Shown here in pieces: positions 9,201 through 17,318 of a stretch of DNA of 49,735 nucleotides (its first letter is position 1; each line of letters opens with the position of its first letter). The translations under genes and the position numbers were made by a program. A model generated the notes under the pieces. The model saw only the letters and a list, made by a program, of their open reading frames with translations, did no database searches and had not been told where the DNA came from. This stretch comes from CAVQEK01 sp964596645. Lineage in GTDB: Bacteria; Bacteroidota; Bacteroidia; Cytophagales; Cyclobacteriaceae. The stretch lies in contig CAZQVB010000034.1 in the NCBI GenBank assembly GCA_964596645.1, positions 1-49,735 of the forward strand, read 5' to 3'.

Positions 9201-9793
9201 AGCTCCTGCCCCTTGAAAACGGCCGTGGGGTAGTCGGCCTCCAGCAGCAGGTTATGAAACAGGTATTCGGAGGTCTCCAACTCCTTAAGTGATTGCACCT
9301 TCTTAGTTGTCTCCACACAGGTCACCAGCACACCTGCCCTCCCGAGCGCGTCGTCGTATATCGGGCTGTAGCTGTAGGTCCAGTATACATCTTCCATGCG
9401 GCCGTTGCGATAGATGGGTATCAACTGGTCTTCGTGCCAGGTAGAGTCACCGTGAAGAAAGACCCGGTCGATCTGTGGCTTTATGGTGTCCCATATTTCC
9501 GGCCAGGCCTGCTCGCCAGGCAGACCCAGAATGCCGGGGTGCTTGCCCTGATCACCCAGGCTGGGCCTGTAGGCGTCGTTGTAAAAGCATATAAAATCGG
9601 GGCCCCACCAGATGAATTGCGGAAATTTGGAATTGAGGATAATGCTGATAACGGTACGCAGGCTCTGCGGCCACGAACCCGGACTGCCCAGTGATGTGCC
9701 TGACCAATCCTTTTCTCGCATCAAGCGGCCCATCTCCCCACCTCCAGACAGAAATGGCAGATGGTCAGCTTGATTTGCCTTCATATTGTACAT
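6299..9793 (-). CDS. Cytoplasmic sensor histidine kinase with about seven PAS domains
   Basis: This 1164-residue protein has no signal peptide or membrane segment. By repeat boundaries I count about seven PAS/PAC units from residue 25 to 940. Several end in the PAC signature (GVLVTGFDVTEK, FNGTLQDVTAQ, WVGAYTNVHEQKK, IGACMDIHDQ, ILGTIRDITAG, WVGASTDIQDM), and HPDDHD/HPDDYD motifs recur. A HisKA domain follows with the phosphorylated His950 in SMASHELKTPL, then a HATPase domain (N box INFLTNAVKYSP, G1 DEGIGIS, G2 GFGIGLFIAAEI). The stack of PAS domains suggests integration of several internal signals, such as redox or small ligands; no cofactor-binding residues can be assigned. It is followed by a receiver protein 6 bases downstream. 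The upstream 437 bases separate it from glutamine synthetase. Confidence 0.93.
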   Translation of the reverse strand: MYNMKANQADHLPFLSGGGEMGRLMREKDWSGTSLGSPGSWPQSLRTVISIILNSKFPQFIWWGPDFICFYNDAYRPSLGDQGKHPGILGLPGEQAWPEIWDTIKPQIDRVFLHGDSTWHEDQLIPIYRNGRMEDVYWTYSYSPIYDDALGRAGVLVTCVETTKKVQSLKELETSEYLFHNLLLEADYPTAVFKGQELTLQLANAVTLAIWQKDESIFGKPLLEFLPELSGQPFVHKLHQVYATGQEYVETEAPTLLPRNGTMQQFYFDSRYKALRDSDGQIIGVLVTGFDVTEKVQTRLKLEESLDELAFAVDATELGTWEVDPNTYRFKGNKRLKEWFGLSEYDEIDLEKAVAAMAPADRSRVQEAIARALDHQSGGQYDIEYSITNPKTGQQRIVRAMGRAWFGPDQRAYRFNGTLQDVTAQVLARQKIEQSAREFRQLADSLPELIFTTDADGQQIYASKQWKEFTGLDPKDDASFRAMAHPDDHDRVLSVWSASLKSGDPFRAEVRLKSASGPYEWFLVHGKPIHNEHGEIEKWVGAYTNVHEQKKAEQELLRTLQRMEESEERFRNVADNAPVLIWMADTDRLCYYFNKAWLRFSGKSMDEEAGNGWADGVHPDDYDRCLKIYVEAFDKREEFYMEYRLRRHDGVFRWISDNGVPRFTLDGSFEGYIGACMDIHDQVEYQNRLEENEERLNMVIDASELGIWELDLHTKDIEHSQRYAEIFGHARDAVISHEDVLAQLHPEDLDIRNQALHRALQNGVLQYTARLIKPDGSICWFEAKGKIFYSPSNQPFEILGTIRDITAGKKYEQELQESEAKFRLLADSLPEMIWTADTRGDLNYWNKSVFEFSGMSQEDIVEKGWIDIVHPDDHDENLRLWQHSIETGSDFLFEHRFRRHDGEYRWQLSRATPQKDADGHIQMWVGASTDIQDMKALDEQKDYFISMASHELKTPLTTIKGYVQIMQSMYAGGADDFLMDALKVVDKQVIKLTNLISDLLNLSKIKKGSLALNEEQFDISALMTEIVQEMRGINPEYTIALRSNPAAIIFADRERISQVLINFLTNAVKYSPKAKNITVDSHVNGNAVEVSVHDEGIGISKKDQQKIFERFYRVEGKNEKTYPGFGIGLFIAAEIIRRHHGHIGVKSELGQGATFYFTLPIASN

Positions 9794-10230
9794 GCTCTTG
9801 AATGAATCGTGTATAAATATTTTTCAATAATATGAAGAAATAGAAAAACTGAACGCGGCCTCACATTAAAAAAATACAATACCTTAAATCACTTGAACAG
9901 GGCAATTTGTTTTAAATAAGCAACCAGCAGCTTGCTCAATCACTGCCCACGAGACGAAACCCAAAGCACGCATAAAAACCACAACCGGTTTTTATGCGCA
10001 CCACTCTTCACCTTTTTATTGGATCAACAGCTAAGACGAATTGGCTCTCGCGGTTAATTTTTAAAGGCATATTGCTGGTCTGCTGTATACTTGTAATTAC
10101 TGCTTTGCAGTGGCGGTAAAAGCCCCGCATATACTTGGCTGTGTACCATTACACAAGCGAAGGCAGGTTTATCATTTTCATTACAAGCCCGGCAAAAATA
10201 GTGAGCGATGGTAATAAACAATAAATAATA
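9794..10230. other. 437-base intergenic region between glutamine synthetase and PAS kinase
   Basis: No gene is supported here on either strand. It would hold the promoter of the kinase (minus strand) and the 3' end of the glutamine synthetase transcript. The one clear structure is the hairpin at 9970-9997. I see no riboswitch-like or RNA-gene pattern. Confidence 0.5.
9970..9997 (-). terminator. Perfect hairpin downstream of glutamine synthetase
   Basis: GCATAAAAACC and GGTTTTTATGC form a perfect 11-bp stem with a six-base loop. Its own arms are A/T rich, so it could act in either direction. It lies 234 bases past the glnN stop and 177 bases upstream of the kinase start, so it may end the glnN transcript or mark the kinase promoter region. 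Confidence 0.4.
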
Positions 10231-12393
10231 CTATTTGATGAAAAGCATTTCGCGATACTTCACCAGTGGCCAGTCTTCATCGTCTACGTACAATTCCAGC
10301 TTATCTACGTGATAGCGGATGATCTCGAAGTATTTCTCCTTCACATTGTCACAATACTCCACGGCGCGTTCGCGCGTATTTTCTATTCTGTTTATTCTTT
10401 TTCGCTCGTCTATCATGGCCATCACATTACTTTTCACGGCGTCGATGTGCTCCGTGATGCGCTCTATCACCTTGATGGCCGATTTGTTGTCGAGCCCAAG
10501 GTCTTTGAGGCCGGTGGCATTTTGTATGAGTTTGTTCTGGTAGGCAAATGCCGTAGGGATGATGTGGTTGAGTGCCAGATCGCCCATCACGCGCGATTCT
10601 ATCTGCACTTTTTTCAGGTAGTTCTCATACAATATCTCGTTGCGCGCTTCCAGCTCTTTATCTGTCAATACTTTGTGGCGGGCAAACATTTTGGCTGTGG
10701 CGTCTTTCACAAAGGCTTCCAGCGCACGGGGTGTATCTTTTATATTGGACAGACCCCGCTTCTTGGCTTCCTTGGCCCAGCCCTCTGAGTAGTTGTCGCC
10801 TTCAAAGAGTATTTTTTTGGCAGACTTGATGTACTCACGCAGCACCTCCACCATGGCAATGCGCTTGTCTTCACCACGGTTTACCTTGGCATCTACGTCT
10901 TTTTTGAACTTGCGCAGCTGATCGGCCACGATCACATTGAGCACCGTCATCGGCATGCCCACATTGGCATTGCCGCCCACCGCCCTGAACTCAAACTTGT
11001 TGCCGGTAAAGGCAAATGGCGAGGTTCGGTTGCGGTCGGTGTTGTCCAGTATAATCTCGGGTATCTTGTCGATGCCCAGCTTCATATACATGTTCTCGCC
11101 TTTCTCTATTTTGATGTTACCATTGTGCTCGATCTCTTCCAATACGGCGTTCAGCTGCGATCCGATAAAGACAGACATGATGGCCGGTGGTGCTTCGTGC
11201 GCACCAAGCCGGTAGTCGTTGCCGGCAGAGGCAATGCTGGCACGCAGCAGGTCGGCATGATCGTAGGCAGCTTTGATGGTGTTTACAAAAAAGACCAGAA
11301 ACTGAAGGTTGTCGCGCGCGCTGTTGCTGGGCTGCAGCAGATTGACGCCCGTATCGGTGATCAGCGACCAGTTGTTGTGCTTGCCGGTACCATTAACAAA
11401 TCGAAACGGTTTTTCGTGAAATAACGCCCGGAAGTTGTGCTTATCGGCCACTTTGGACATGATGTCCATCAGCAACTGGTTGTGGTCGGCAGCTACATTG
11501 AGCTCTTCGAAGTTGGGTGCCACTTCAAACTGGTTGGGCGCCACCTCGTTGTGCCGTGTTTTTACCGGTATGCCCACCTTGAGACACTCTACCTCAAACT
11601 CGCGCATGAAGGCATATACACGCACAGGTATAGAGCCAAAATAGTGATCTTCGAGTTGCTGGCCTCGCGCGGGTATGTGGCCGAACACCGTTTTACCAGC
11701 CATCACCAGGTCGGGTCGGGCATAGTACAGTGCTTTGTCGACCAGGAAATACTCCTGCTCACAGCCCAGGGTTGGGTACACGCTGGCCACATTGCGGTCG
11801 AAGTATTTGCACACGGCCGTGGCCGCGCGGTCTATGGCGGTGATGGCCTTGAGCAAAGGTGCCTTGTTGTCGAGCGCTTCCCCTGTGAAACTGACGAAAA
11901 TGGTGGGAATGCACAGGGTGTTGCCCCATAAGAATATTGGAGAGCTGGGATCCCAGGCTGTGTAGCCCCGGGCTTCGAAGGTGCTGCGAATGCCTCCGCT
12001 GGGAAAGGAGGAAGCGTCGGGCTCTTGCTGTACCAGTGCGCTGCCGCGAAACTTTTCTATTCCGCTGGTATCGTCAAAAAAGGCATCATGCTTTTCAGCC
12101 GTAGCGCCGGTGAGTGGCTGAAACCAGTGCGTATAGTGTGTGGCCCCTTTGGCTATGGCCCAGGTTTTTACGGCTGCCGCCACGGCATCGGCGGTTTCCA
12201 CGTCGATCTTGCGGTTGTTTTCTATGAACGACTTCACCCTCAGGTATACATCTGGCGAAAGCGAAGCCTCCATCTTGGTCAGGTCGAAGCACGACTCCTT
12301 GAAATAATCTGATATTTTATGCGAAGGTGGTGCTACATCCAGTGGTTTGCGCCGGGTGGCCTCTTCCAGGGCCTTGAATCGTAGGTATGCCAT
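10231..12393 (-). CDS. glnN: Glutamine synthetase type III
   Basis: At 720 residues this matches the large type III (GlnN) glutamine synthetases of Bacteroidetes and cyanobacteria, not the ~470-residue type I. It carries the N-terminal GSIII region (FKESCFDLTKMEASLSPDVY), the catalytic core motifs PTLGCEQEYFLVD, KTRHNEVAPNQFEVAP, NGTGKHNNWSL and RLGAHEAPPAIMSVF, and a long helical C-terminal extension (from about 580, ending DDEDWPLVKYREMLFIK). The enzyme makes glutamine from glutamate, ammonia and ATP in the cytoplasm. No PII or ammonium transporter gene is adjacent, and the gene seems monocistronic. Upstream lies the repeat block at 12.5-14.0 kb, so its promoter must be within the ~95 bases before the start or inside the repeats. 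Confidence 0.97.
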   Translation of the reverse strand: MAYLRFKALEEATRRKPLDVAPPSHKISDYFKESCFDLTKMEASLSPDVYLRVKSFIENNRKIDVETADAVAAAVKTWAIAKGATHYTHWFQPLTGATAEKHDAFFDDTSGIEKFRGSALVQQEPDASSFPSGGIRSTFEARGYTAWDPSSPIFLWGNTLCIPTIFVSFTGEALDNKAPLLKAITAIDRAATAVCKYFDRNVASVYPTLGCEQEYFLVDKALYYARPDLVMAGKTVFGHIPARGQQLEDHYFGSIPVRVYAFMREFEVECLKVGIPVKTRHNEVAPNQFEVAPNFEELNVAADHNQLLMDIMSKVADKHNFRALFHEKPFRFVNGTGKHNNWSLITDTGVNLLQPSNSARDNLQFLVFFVNTIKAAYDHADLLRASIASAGNDYRLGAHEAPPAIMSVFIGSQLNAVLEEIEHNGNIKIEKGENMYMKLGIDKIPEIILDNTDRNRTSPFAFTGNKFEFRAVGGNANVGMPMTVLNVIVADQLRKFKKDVDAKVNRGEDKRIAMVEVLREYIKSAKKILFEGDNYSEGWAKEAKKRGLSNIKDTPRALEAFVKDATAKMFARHKVLTDKELEARNEILYENYLKKVQIESRVMGDLALNHIIPTAFAYQNKLIQNATGLKDLGLDNKSAIKVIERITEHIDAVKSNVMAMIDERKRINRIENTRERAVEYCDNVKEKYFEIIRYHVDKLELYVDDEDWPLVKYREMLFIK

Positions 12394-12488
12394 TTGGGGG
12401 TTTTATGGTAAGCAAAAGAATGTGCCGCAAGTTAATATCACCGACGTTGATCTGTCAAAAAAGCATATAAAATTCATGGAAGGTGAAT

Positions 12489-12585
12489 TCGTAGATTGGT
12501 GTTCTCGTAGACTCGTAGATTGGTAGACTCGTAGACTGGTAAACTCGTAGACTGGTAAACTGGTGGAATGGATAGCTGAAAGCTA
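12489..12585. repeat. Left minisatellite array (TCGTAGACTGGTAGA-type units)
   Basis: Short imperfect units built from TCGTAGA and TTGGTAGA/CTGGTAAA repeat about seven times, followed by GGAATGG and AGCTGAAAGCTAAAAG. An array with the same units in reverse complement lies at 13909-14031, so the two frame the 1.5 kb repeat block as a loose inverted repeat. Confidence 0.8.
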
Positions 12586-13099
12586 AAAGATCACCAGGTC
12601 AGACGATAGTCGGACCGGCAGTGGGAAGGTGGATAGGCAGATCGGTGATTGGTGGAATGTATGGCCGAAAGCTCAAAGTCAGTCTAAGTCATCCTGAACT
12701 TGTTTCAGGATCTGCCAAATAGGAAACGGATGCTGAAATGAGTATAGCAAGACCCACTGAGAGAGGACGGAGGACGGGTTGATGACTTTTGGAAGCCTTG
12801 GTCATTTAAAGCTTTACCGGTGAAATGGAGATCAACATGCTGTAGAAGATGCAGACCATCCGTGGCTATTCTTTTCCAGTTGATGAAAAGAAACGAACCA
12901 AGAGAGTCTTGCCAAAGCAATGCTGATATACGCGCTGGCGCAACCGCACGCCTGTTGTTTAGACCTGCCGGCGTGCATTATTCATTGCTTATGCCAATAG
13001 CCAACAGATCCTGAAACAAGTTCAGGATGACTGCAAGGGTTGGTGTATGCGCGTCGGGCCCGCCACACTAAATGTTCTGTGGCCACAGACCATGGAATA
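12561..13099. repeat. Direct repeat copy 1 (539 bp) of a non-coding element
   Basis: This segment is repeated at 13313-13846. The last 263 bases (12837-13099) are identical to 13584-13846, while the first ~275 bases differ by many substitutions and small indels. It ends in a copy of the TTCTGTGG/CACAGACCA palindrome family. No plausible gene is present; small frames of 60-75 codons on both strands are conserved only because the DNA is duplicated. Confidence 0.9.
12688..13031. repeat. 344-bp unit with 27-nt terminal inverted repeats (copy 1)
   Basis: The 27 bases at 12688-12714 and those at 13005-13031 are perfect reverse complements. Each arm is itself a hairpin (ATCCTGAA, CTTGT, TTCAGGAT). 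The 290 bases between the arms carry no recognisable gene. The layout is like a MITE, or a pair of REP hairpins with a conserved spacer. Confidence 0.85.
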
Positions 13100-13312
13100 T
13101 ATTGTTTTGGTTTTTAACCCAATCCGACTATCGTCTGACATGGAACTTGTTGCTGGCCATGGACATTTGGAAAGTCATGCAAGAGCCTCTATTCAGTCTT
13201 GTCCGGAAAACCTTCGAAACACCTTTGGCCGTTTAGCGTGGCCTTTTTGCGCGGGTGTTTCGTCAGTTTCGGAGTGAGATTAGTAGAATCGTAGACTGGT
13301 AGACTCGTAGAC
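13100..13312. other. 213-base spacer between the two direct repeats
   Basis: This spacer is not duplicated inside the block. Its last ~30 bases (from 13282) are a short version of the TCGTAGACTGGTAGA minisatellite, so each direct repeat is preceded by such an array. The remaining ~180 bases show no gene. Confidence 0.6.
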
Positions 13313-13846
13313 TGGTGGAATGGATAGCTGAAAGCTAAAAGATCACTAGGTCATACGATAGTCGGACCGGCATGAGAAGGTGGAGAGGCATACCGGTGAT
13401 TGGTGGAATGTATGGCCGAAAACTCAAAGTATAAGTCATCCTGAACTTGTTTCAGGATCTGCCAAATAGGAAACGGATGCTGAAACGAGTATAGCATGAC
13501 CTGCTGAGAGAGGACGGAGGACGGGTTGATGACTTTTGGCAACCTTGGTATTTAAAAGCTTTACCGGTGGAATGGAGATCAATATGCTGTAGAAGATGCA
13601 GACCATCCGTGGCTATTCTTTTCCAGTTGATGAAAAGAAACGAACCAAGAGAGTCTTGCCAAAGCAATGCTGATATACGCGCTGGCGCAACCGCACGCCT
13701 GTTGTTTAGACCTGCCGGCGTGCATTATTCATTGCTTATGCCAATAGCCAACAGATCCTGAAACAAGTTCAGGATGACTGCAAGGGTTGGTGTATGCGCG
13801 TCGGGCCCGCCACACTAAATGTTCTGTGGCCACAGACCATGGAATA
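13313..13846. repeat. Direct repeat copy 2 (534 bp)
   Basis: This is the second copy of the element at 12561-13099, in the same orientation and 752 (left end) to 747 (right end) bases away. The 3' half is identical to copy 1. The 5' half has scattered differences and net loss of 5 bases. It also ends with the CACAGACCATGGAATA palindrome unit. Confidence 0.9.
13435..13778. repeat. 344-bp unit with 27-nt terminal inverted repeats (copy 2)
   Basis: The arms at 13435-13461 and 13752-13778 are the same 27-base sequences as in copy 1. The unit has exactly the same length (344 bp) despite substitutions in its left half. That conserved length and perfect arms suggest the arms matter for mobility or structure. 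Confidence 0.85.
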
Positions 13847-13908
13847 GATTGGTTTGTGCTATTCCGACATTGAGTTTGCCGCAGGCCATGAAATAGGCAT
13901 GGTCACCC

Positions 13909-14031
13909 TTTCAGCTTTTAGCTTTTAGCTTTCAGCTCTTTCACCATCCCACGAATCCACCATTCCTTTCAGCCCTTCACCAGTCTACCAGTCTACGAGT
14001 TTACCAATCTACGAGAACACCAGTCTACCAG
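13909..14031. repeat. Right minisatellite array, inverted relative to the left one
   Basis: Units AGCTTTTAGCTTTCAGCT, CACCATCCCACGAATCCACC and CAGTCTACCAGTCTACGAG are reverse complements of the left array (12489-12585). A relative in the same orientation lies at about 21783-21861. It ends about 110 bases before the M48 protease gene. Confidence 0.8.
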
Positions 14032-14141
14032 GTTTGTAATATTAGTAAAGAAATCATTGGACGCTGACAATTCATTATCACTACATTTATGCTGTATTTT
14101 TTTCAGCGTACTCTATGTCATCATCATTTTTTTAGGGCATC

Positions 14142-15650
14142 GTGTCTGTCGTTAATTTTCACCGGAAAACAATGGCGCCGCTGGCAACAGCACCCCCCGC
14201 AGTATGCCATGTAGTATTTGTACTATTTATAGCTGCTTTTTCTCTTTCTGCCCTCCCGGCACAGGCCCAGTACACACAGGATTATGTGCCCATAGCTGCG
14301 CTCAACAGCGCCCAGGTGGCGTCGATCACCGCACATATTGAATCGAGAAAAAAGCTTGATCTATCCGCGCCAGATGTAAAGAAAAATAAAAGGCTCAGGG
14401 AGATGATGGCCGGGCGCAGTGAATGGCTGCTGGAACATCTCAATGAGGGCAATTTCCTGTACGAACCGGACTTCAATGCTTATGTGGAAAACATATTGAA
14501 GCACTTGCTGGAGGCAAATGCTTTTATTGATCAACCACCAACGCATATTCTGATCGATCGCAACCCCACGGCCAACGCATTGTGTACAGGCGAAGGTATT
14601 TTGATCGTAAACATTGGCCTGATCAGGCGAATGAGAAATGAAAGCCAACTGGCCTTTGTGATTGCCCATGAACTGGCCCATCATCATCTCGACCATGTGA
14701 ATGAGCAGATCCGGCACAGAGCTGAGCAGCTTTATGGCACAGGCACACAGAGCGAACTGAAAGGTAATACCAGCATACAAGCTCTGGACCTGCTGAAGAG
14801 CATTACCTACTCCGGCATACGCTACAGCCGCCGCATAGAGAAGACAGCCGACTCGCTCGGCCTGATGATGGTAGCCGCCAGCAGATACAACGAGCGGGAA
14901 GCGCTATCGGTGATGAACATCCTCGACTCTGCCGACTATCCAAAGTATCCTTATAAACCTGTCATAGATTCCATTTTCAATTTCAGCGACTTTCCCTTCA
15001 GGCCGGAGTGGCTTCGCGAGCAAAGCGCCGGACTTGGTCAAAACTCCCGCTCTAGTTTTATATTCAACCTCGACAGCCTGAAGACACACCCGCATACCAG
15101 TGCACGATGGAGTGAGCTCAGCGTGACGATGCCGCCGGCTGATGACGCTAAGGTTTTATTTATGCAATCAGAGGAGCTGTTTCGCAAGCTGGTGTACCGC
15201 AGCGATTTTGAAGTAATAGAAAGCGCCTTCTACCTGGAAGACTACGGCCGGTGTCTCTTTCTGGCGTTGCAAGGCCTGCGGGTATACCCCGACCACCCCT
15301 ACCTGCACGAAATGATTGCCAGGGTATTTGTAAAACTTTACGAAGCCAGGCGCGACCATACCTTTGGCAAATATGTGCCTATGGTATCGCGCGAGTTCAA
15401 TGCCGGCATGAAAGACATCAACACCTTTTTGCACAACCTGCGCCTGAGTGAAATTGGCGCTATAGGCTTGCGCTACCTCAACTCCAAAAACAACTTTAAG
15501 CAGCACAGCGAAGAACATTATTACCTGCTTTGGAAGCTCAGCCGCCTCACCGGCGACAGCACGCTGGAGAGCAGCGTAAAAAAGGCATACCTGTCGGCAT
15601 TTCCCAACGGCGCACACCGCGACTCTTTCTTTTTATCTAACCCTAAATGA
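14142..15650 (+). CDS. M48-family zinc metalloprotease, exported
   Basis: The frame opens with GTG at 14142; an in-frame ATG at 14172 is possible, but the longer start supplies the basic HRK before the hydrophobic signal segment (VVFVLFIAAFSLSALPAQAQ). The zinc site is HELAH at residues 176-180 followed by HHLDH, with the third ligand Glu233 in RRIEKTADSLG, which also gives the family's ExxxD pattern. The upstream VNIGLIRRMRNESQLAFVIAHELAHHHLDH is the M48 (HtpX/BepA-like) core. The C-terminal ~240 residues are helical without clear TPR consensus. M48 enzymes degrade or refold misfolded envelope proteins; the likely site is the periplasm. Its TGA overlaps the next gene's ATG. Confidence 0.9.
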   Translation: MSVVNFHRKTMAPLATAPPAVCHVVFVLFIAAFSLSALPAQAQYTQDYVPIAALNSAQVASITAHIESRKKLDLSAPDVKKNKRLREMMAGRSEWLLEHLNEGNFLYEPDFNAYVENILKHLLEANAFIDQPPTHILIDRNPTANALCTGEGILIVNIGLIRRMRNESQLAFVIAHELAHHHLDHVNEQIRHRAEQLYGTGTQSELKGNTSIQALDLLKSITYSGIRYSRRIEKTADSLGLMMVAASRYNEREALSVMNILDSADYPKYPYKPVIDSIFNFSDFPFRPEWLREQSAGLGQNSRSSFIFNLDSLKTHPHTSARWSELSVTMPPADDAKVLFMQSEELFRKLVYRSDFEVIESAFYLEDYGRCLFLALQGLRVYPDHPYLHEMIARVFVKLYEARRDHTFGKYVPMVSREFNAGMKDINTFLHNLRLSEIGAIGLRYLNSKNNFKQHSEEHYYLLWKLSRLTGDSTLESSVKKAYLSAFPNGAHRDSFFLSNPK

Positions 15651-17224
15651 TTATGAAAACCATCAGTAAATCCATTTTTCTTGTCATCTGCCTGCTTCTG
15701 TCAGGCCAGATGTTATTGGCACAGTCGCGCTCTTTCGACGACATATTGAAACTGAAATTGAAAAACAGCGGCGTGCTCATGGAATCCGGGCAGGTACGGG
15801 GTTATTACTATTTCTATACGTTGGACAAGTCGTCGGAGGGCCGGCGCAATTATCTGCTGCGCATCATCGATGAAAACCTGAACGATGTGAGTTCTACCAC
15901 CATAGAAGAATCGAAAAATGTAGCGCTGGTGGATGCGCAATATAACGGCAACCAGATCATGCTGAAACTGCTCGATTACCAGCAGCGGTATATGCATTAT
16001 ATCACCTTCGACGACATGGGCAGGCAGATTAAAAAATCGACCCGGTTCAACCTGAACGCTTTTGAAATGGCCAGCTACGGCACCAGAAATGCCCCCCGCG
16101 AAAACAATAGTCTGACAGACATTCCTGGCAAGGGTTTCGTGGAATATGGCCTCAATGAAAAAGGCAGGGGCTACCAGATCACCTACATGCCCGACGACCG
16201 GAGCACCAGTAACGGATGGACCTACAGCACAGACCTGAAAGCGAAGGGATATCAGGCGGCAGGCATTCTGGAAGTACACAACGATGTGCTGTACAATGCT
16301 GTGGTGCGCAAGAAAACCATTCAGCACAAGGATGCCGAATATTTTCTACAGGGCCTGGATTTGCAAAGCGGCCAGCAGCTATTCGAAACTCCTCTTGCGG
16401 GCGAATACGAACACCAACCACTCACTTCGTATATCGACAACAGTACAGGCCAGGTGAACGTGATGGGCATATATTACCAACCGGGCTCTGCTGTGGAGCA
16501 CGACAACGGGATGGGTCTTTTCAGGCTATCGATCAGTGAGAACGGAGAAATAACAGACCATAAGTACCTGTCGTGGTTGGGCGATTTCAGCCGTCATGTG
16601 GCCACCGGTGCGAAGGGCCAGATGGGCGATGATCGCTCGTATGTGTTCTTTCACAACATTGTGCAAAATGCAGACGGCTCCATACTGGCAGTAGGCGAGC
16701 AATACCGGCGTACCGGCGATGCTGCAGGTATAGCAGTGGCCGTACTGGGCGCCATGGCTGGCTACAGCGGCGCCTCCAACCTCACCAAAATGGTGATAGA
16801 AGACATGGTGATCGGCCACTTTTCACCTGATTTTCAGATTGAATCCATTCAGGTATTGGAGAAGACCAAGTCGAATTTCGTTCTGCCTGCTGGCTATGAT
16901 TTTATGAACATACACTACGTAGCCCAGGTGATCAATTCCTACGGCGGTTTCGACTACCTCTTTACCCACAAAATAGACCACGACCGTGCCACCGCCATTT
17001 GCTACCTCGACCACCAGAGGCAGGAAGAGGGGCCTAAGAAGTGGATCTTTGGCGCCACTACCTTCAAAGACGGCACCTTTACGGCCGATAAGCTTGTGCT
17101 GGGCAATGCCTTTTCTGAAGAAAAAATATGGGTAATGCCGGCTAAACCAGGCTACATACTGGTGAGCAACTACCTGCGCAGCGAGAAAAAGCTGGAAGTG
17201 CATCTGGAGCGCATTAATTACTAG
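15647..17224 (+). CDS. Conserved exported protein of unknown function (DUF6770-like)
   Basis: The start codon overlaps the protease stop by four bases (ATGA), so translation is probably coupled; MKT at 15653 is an alternative start. A signal peptide (KSIFLVICLLLSGQMLLAQS) is followed by a ~490-residue domain. It begins FDDILKLKLKNSGVLMESGQVRGYYYFYTLDK, a pattern I associate with a Bacteroidetes-specific family (DUF6770), from memory only. Strand-rich segments with repeated turns suggest a propeller-like fold. There are no catalytic motifs. A hydrophobic Gly/Ala-rich stretch (AAGIAVAVLGAMAGYSGASN, about residues 363-382) resembles an insertion loop or membrane-contacting helix. Coupling to an M48 protease suggests a partner or substrate in the envelope, but that is inference. 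Confidence 0.78.
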   Translation: MIMKTISKSIFLVICLLLSGQMLLAQSRSFDDILKLKLKNSGVLMESGQVRGYYYFYTLDKSSEGRRNYLLRIIDENLNDVSSTTIEESKNVALVDAQYNGNQIMLKLLDYQQRYMHYITFDDMGRQIKKSTRFNLNAFEMASYGTRNAPRENNSLTDIPGKGFVEYGLNEKGRGYQITYMPDDRSTSNGWTYSTDLKAKGYQAAGILEVHNDVLYNAVVRKKTIQHKDAEYFLQGLDLQSGQQLFETPLAGEYEHQPLTSYIDNSTGQVNVMGIYYQPGSAVEHDNGMGLFRLSISENGEITDHKYLSWLGDFSRHVATGAKGQMGDDRSYVFFHNIVQNADGSILAVGEQYRRTGDAAGIAVAVLGAMAGYSGASNLTKMVIEDMVIGHFSPDFQIESIQVLEKTKSNFVLPAGYDFMNIHYVAQVINSYGGFDYLFTHKIDHDRATAICYLDHQRQEEGPKKWIFGATTFKDGTFTADKLVLGNAFSEEKIWVMPAKPGYILVSNYLRSEKKLEVHLERINY

Positions 17225-17231
17225 CACGGAT

Positions 17232-17277
17232 ATAAAAACGCCCTCGCTCCGCTGAAAATGTGCGAGGGCGTTTTTAT
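17232..17277. terminator. Bidirectional rho-independent terminator
   Basis: ATAAAAACGCCCTCGC and its exact complement form a 16-bp stem around a 14-nt loop, with A-run and U-run on the two flanks. It serves both the plus-strand protease operon and the convergent surface-protein gene that ends at 17319. Confidence 0.93.
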
Positions 17278-17318
17278 GATGAGATGTACCGCCTGAGTTG
17301 GTATGACCAGATCCGGCA

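Noticed and set aside
9794..10230. A riboswitch or small RNA upstream of the PAS kinase
   Set aside because: Only one short hairpin is present; no known aptamer pattern could be recognised by eye.
12705..12920. Two near-identical 71-codon frames (also at 13452-13667)
   Set aside because: Their similarity follows from the DNA duplication; they include hairpin arms and have no start-site support or known homology.
12489..14031. A CRISPR array
   Set aside because: Repeat units are tiny and irregular, with no unique spacers of constant length and no cas genes nearby.
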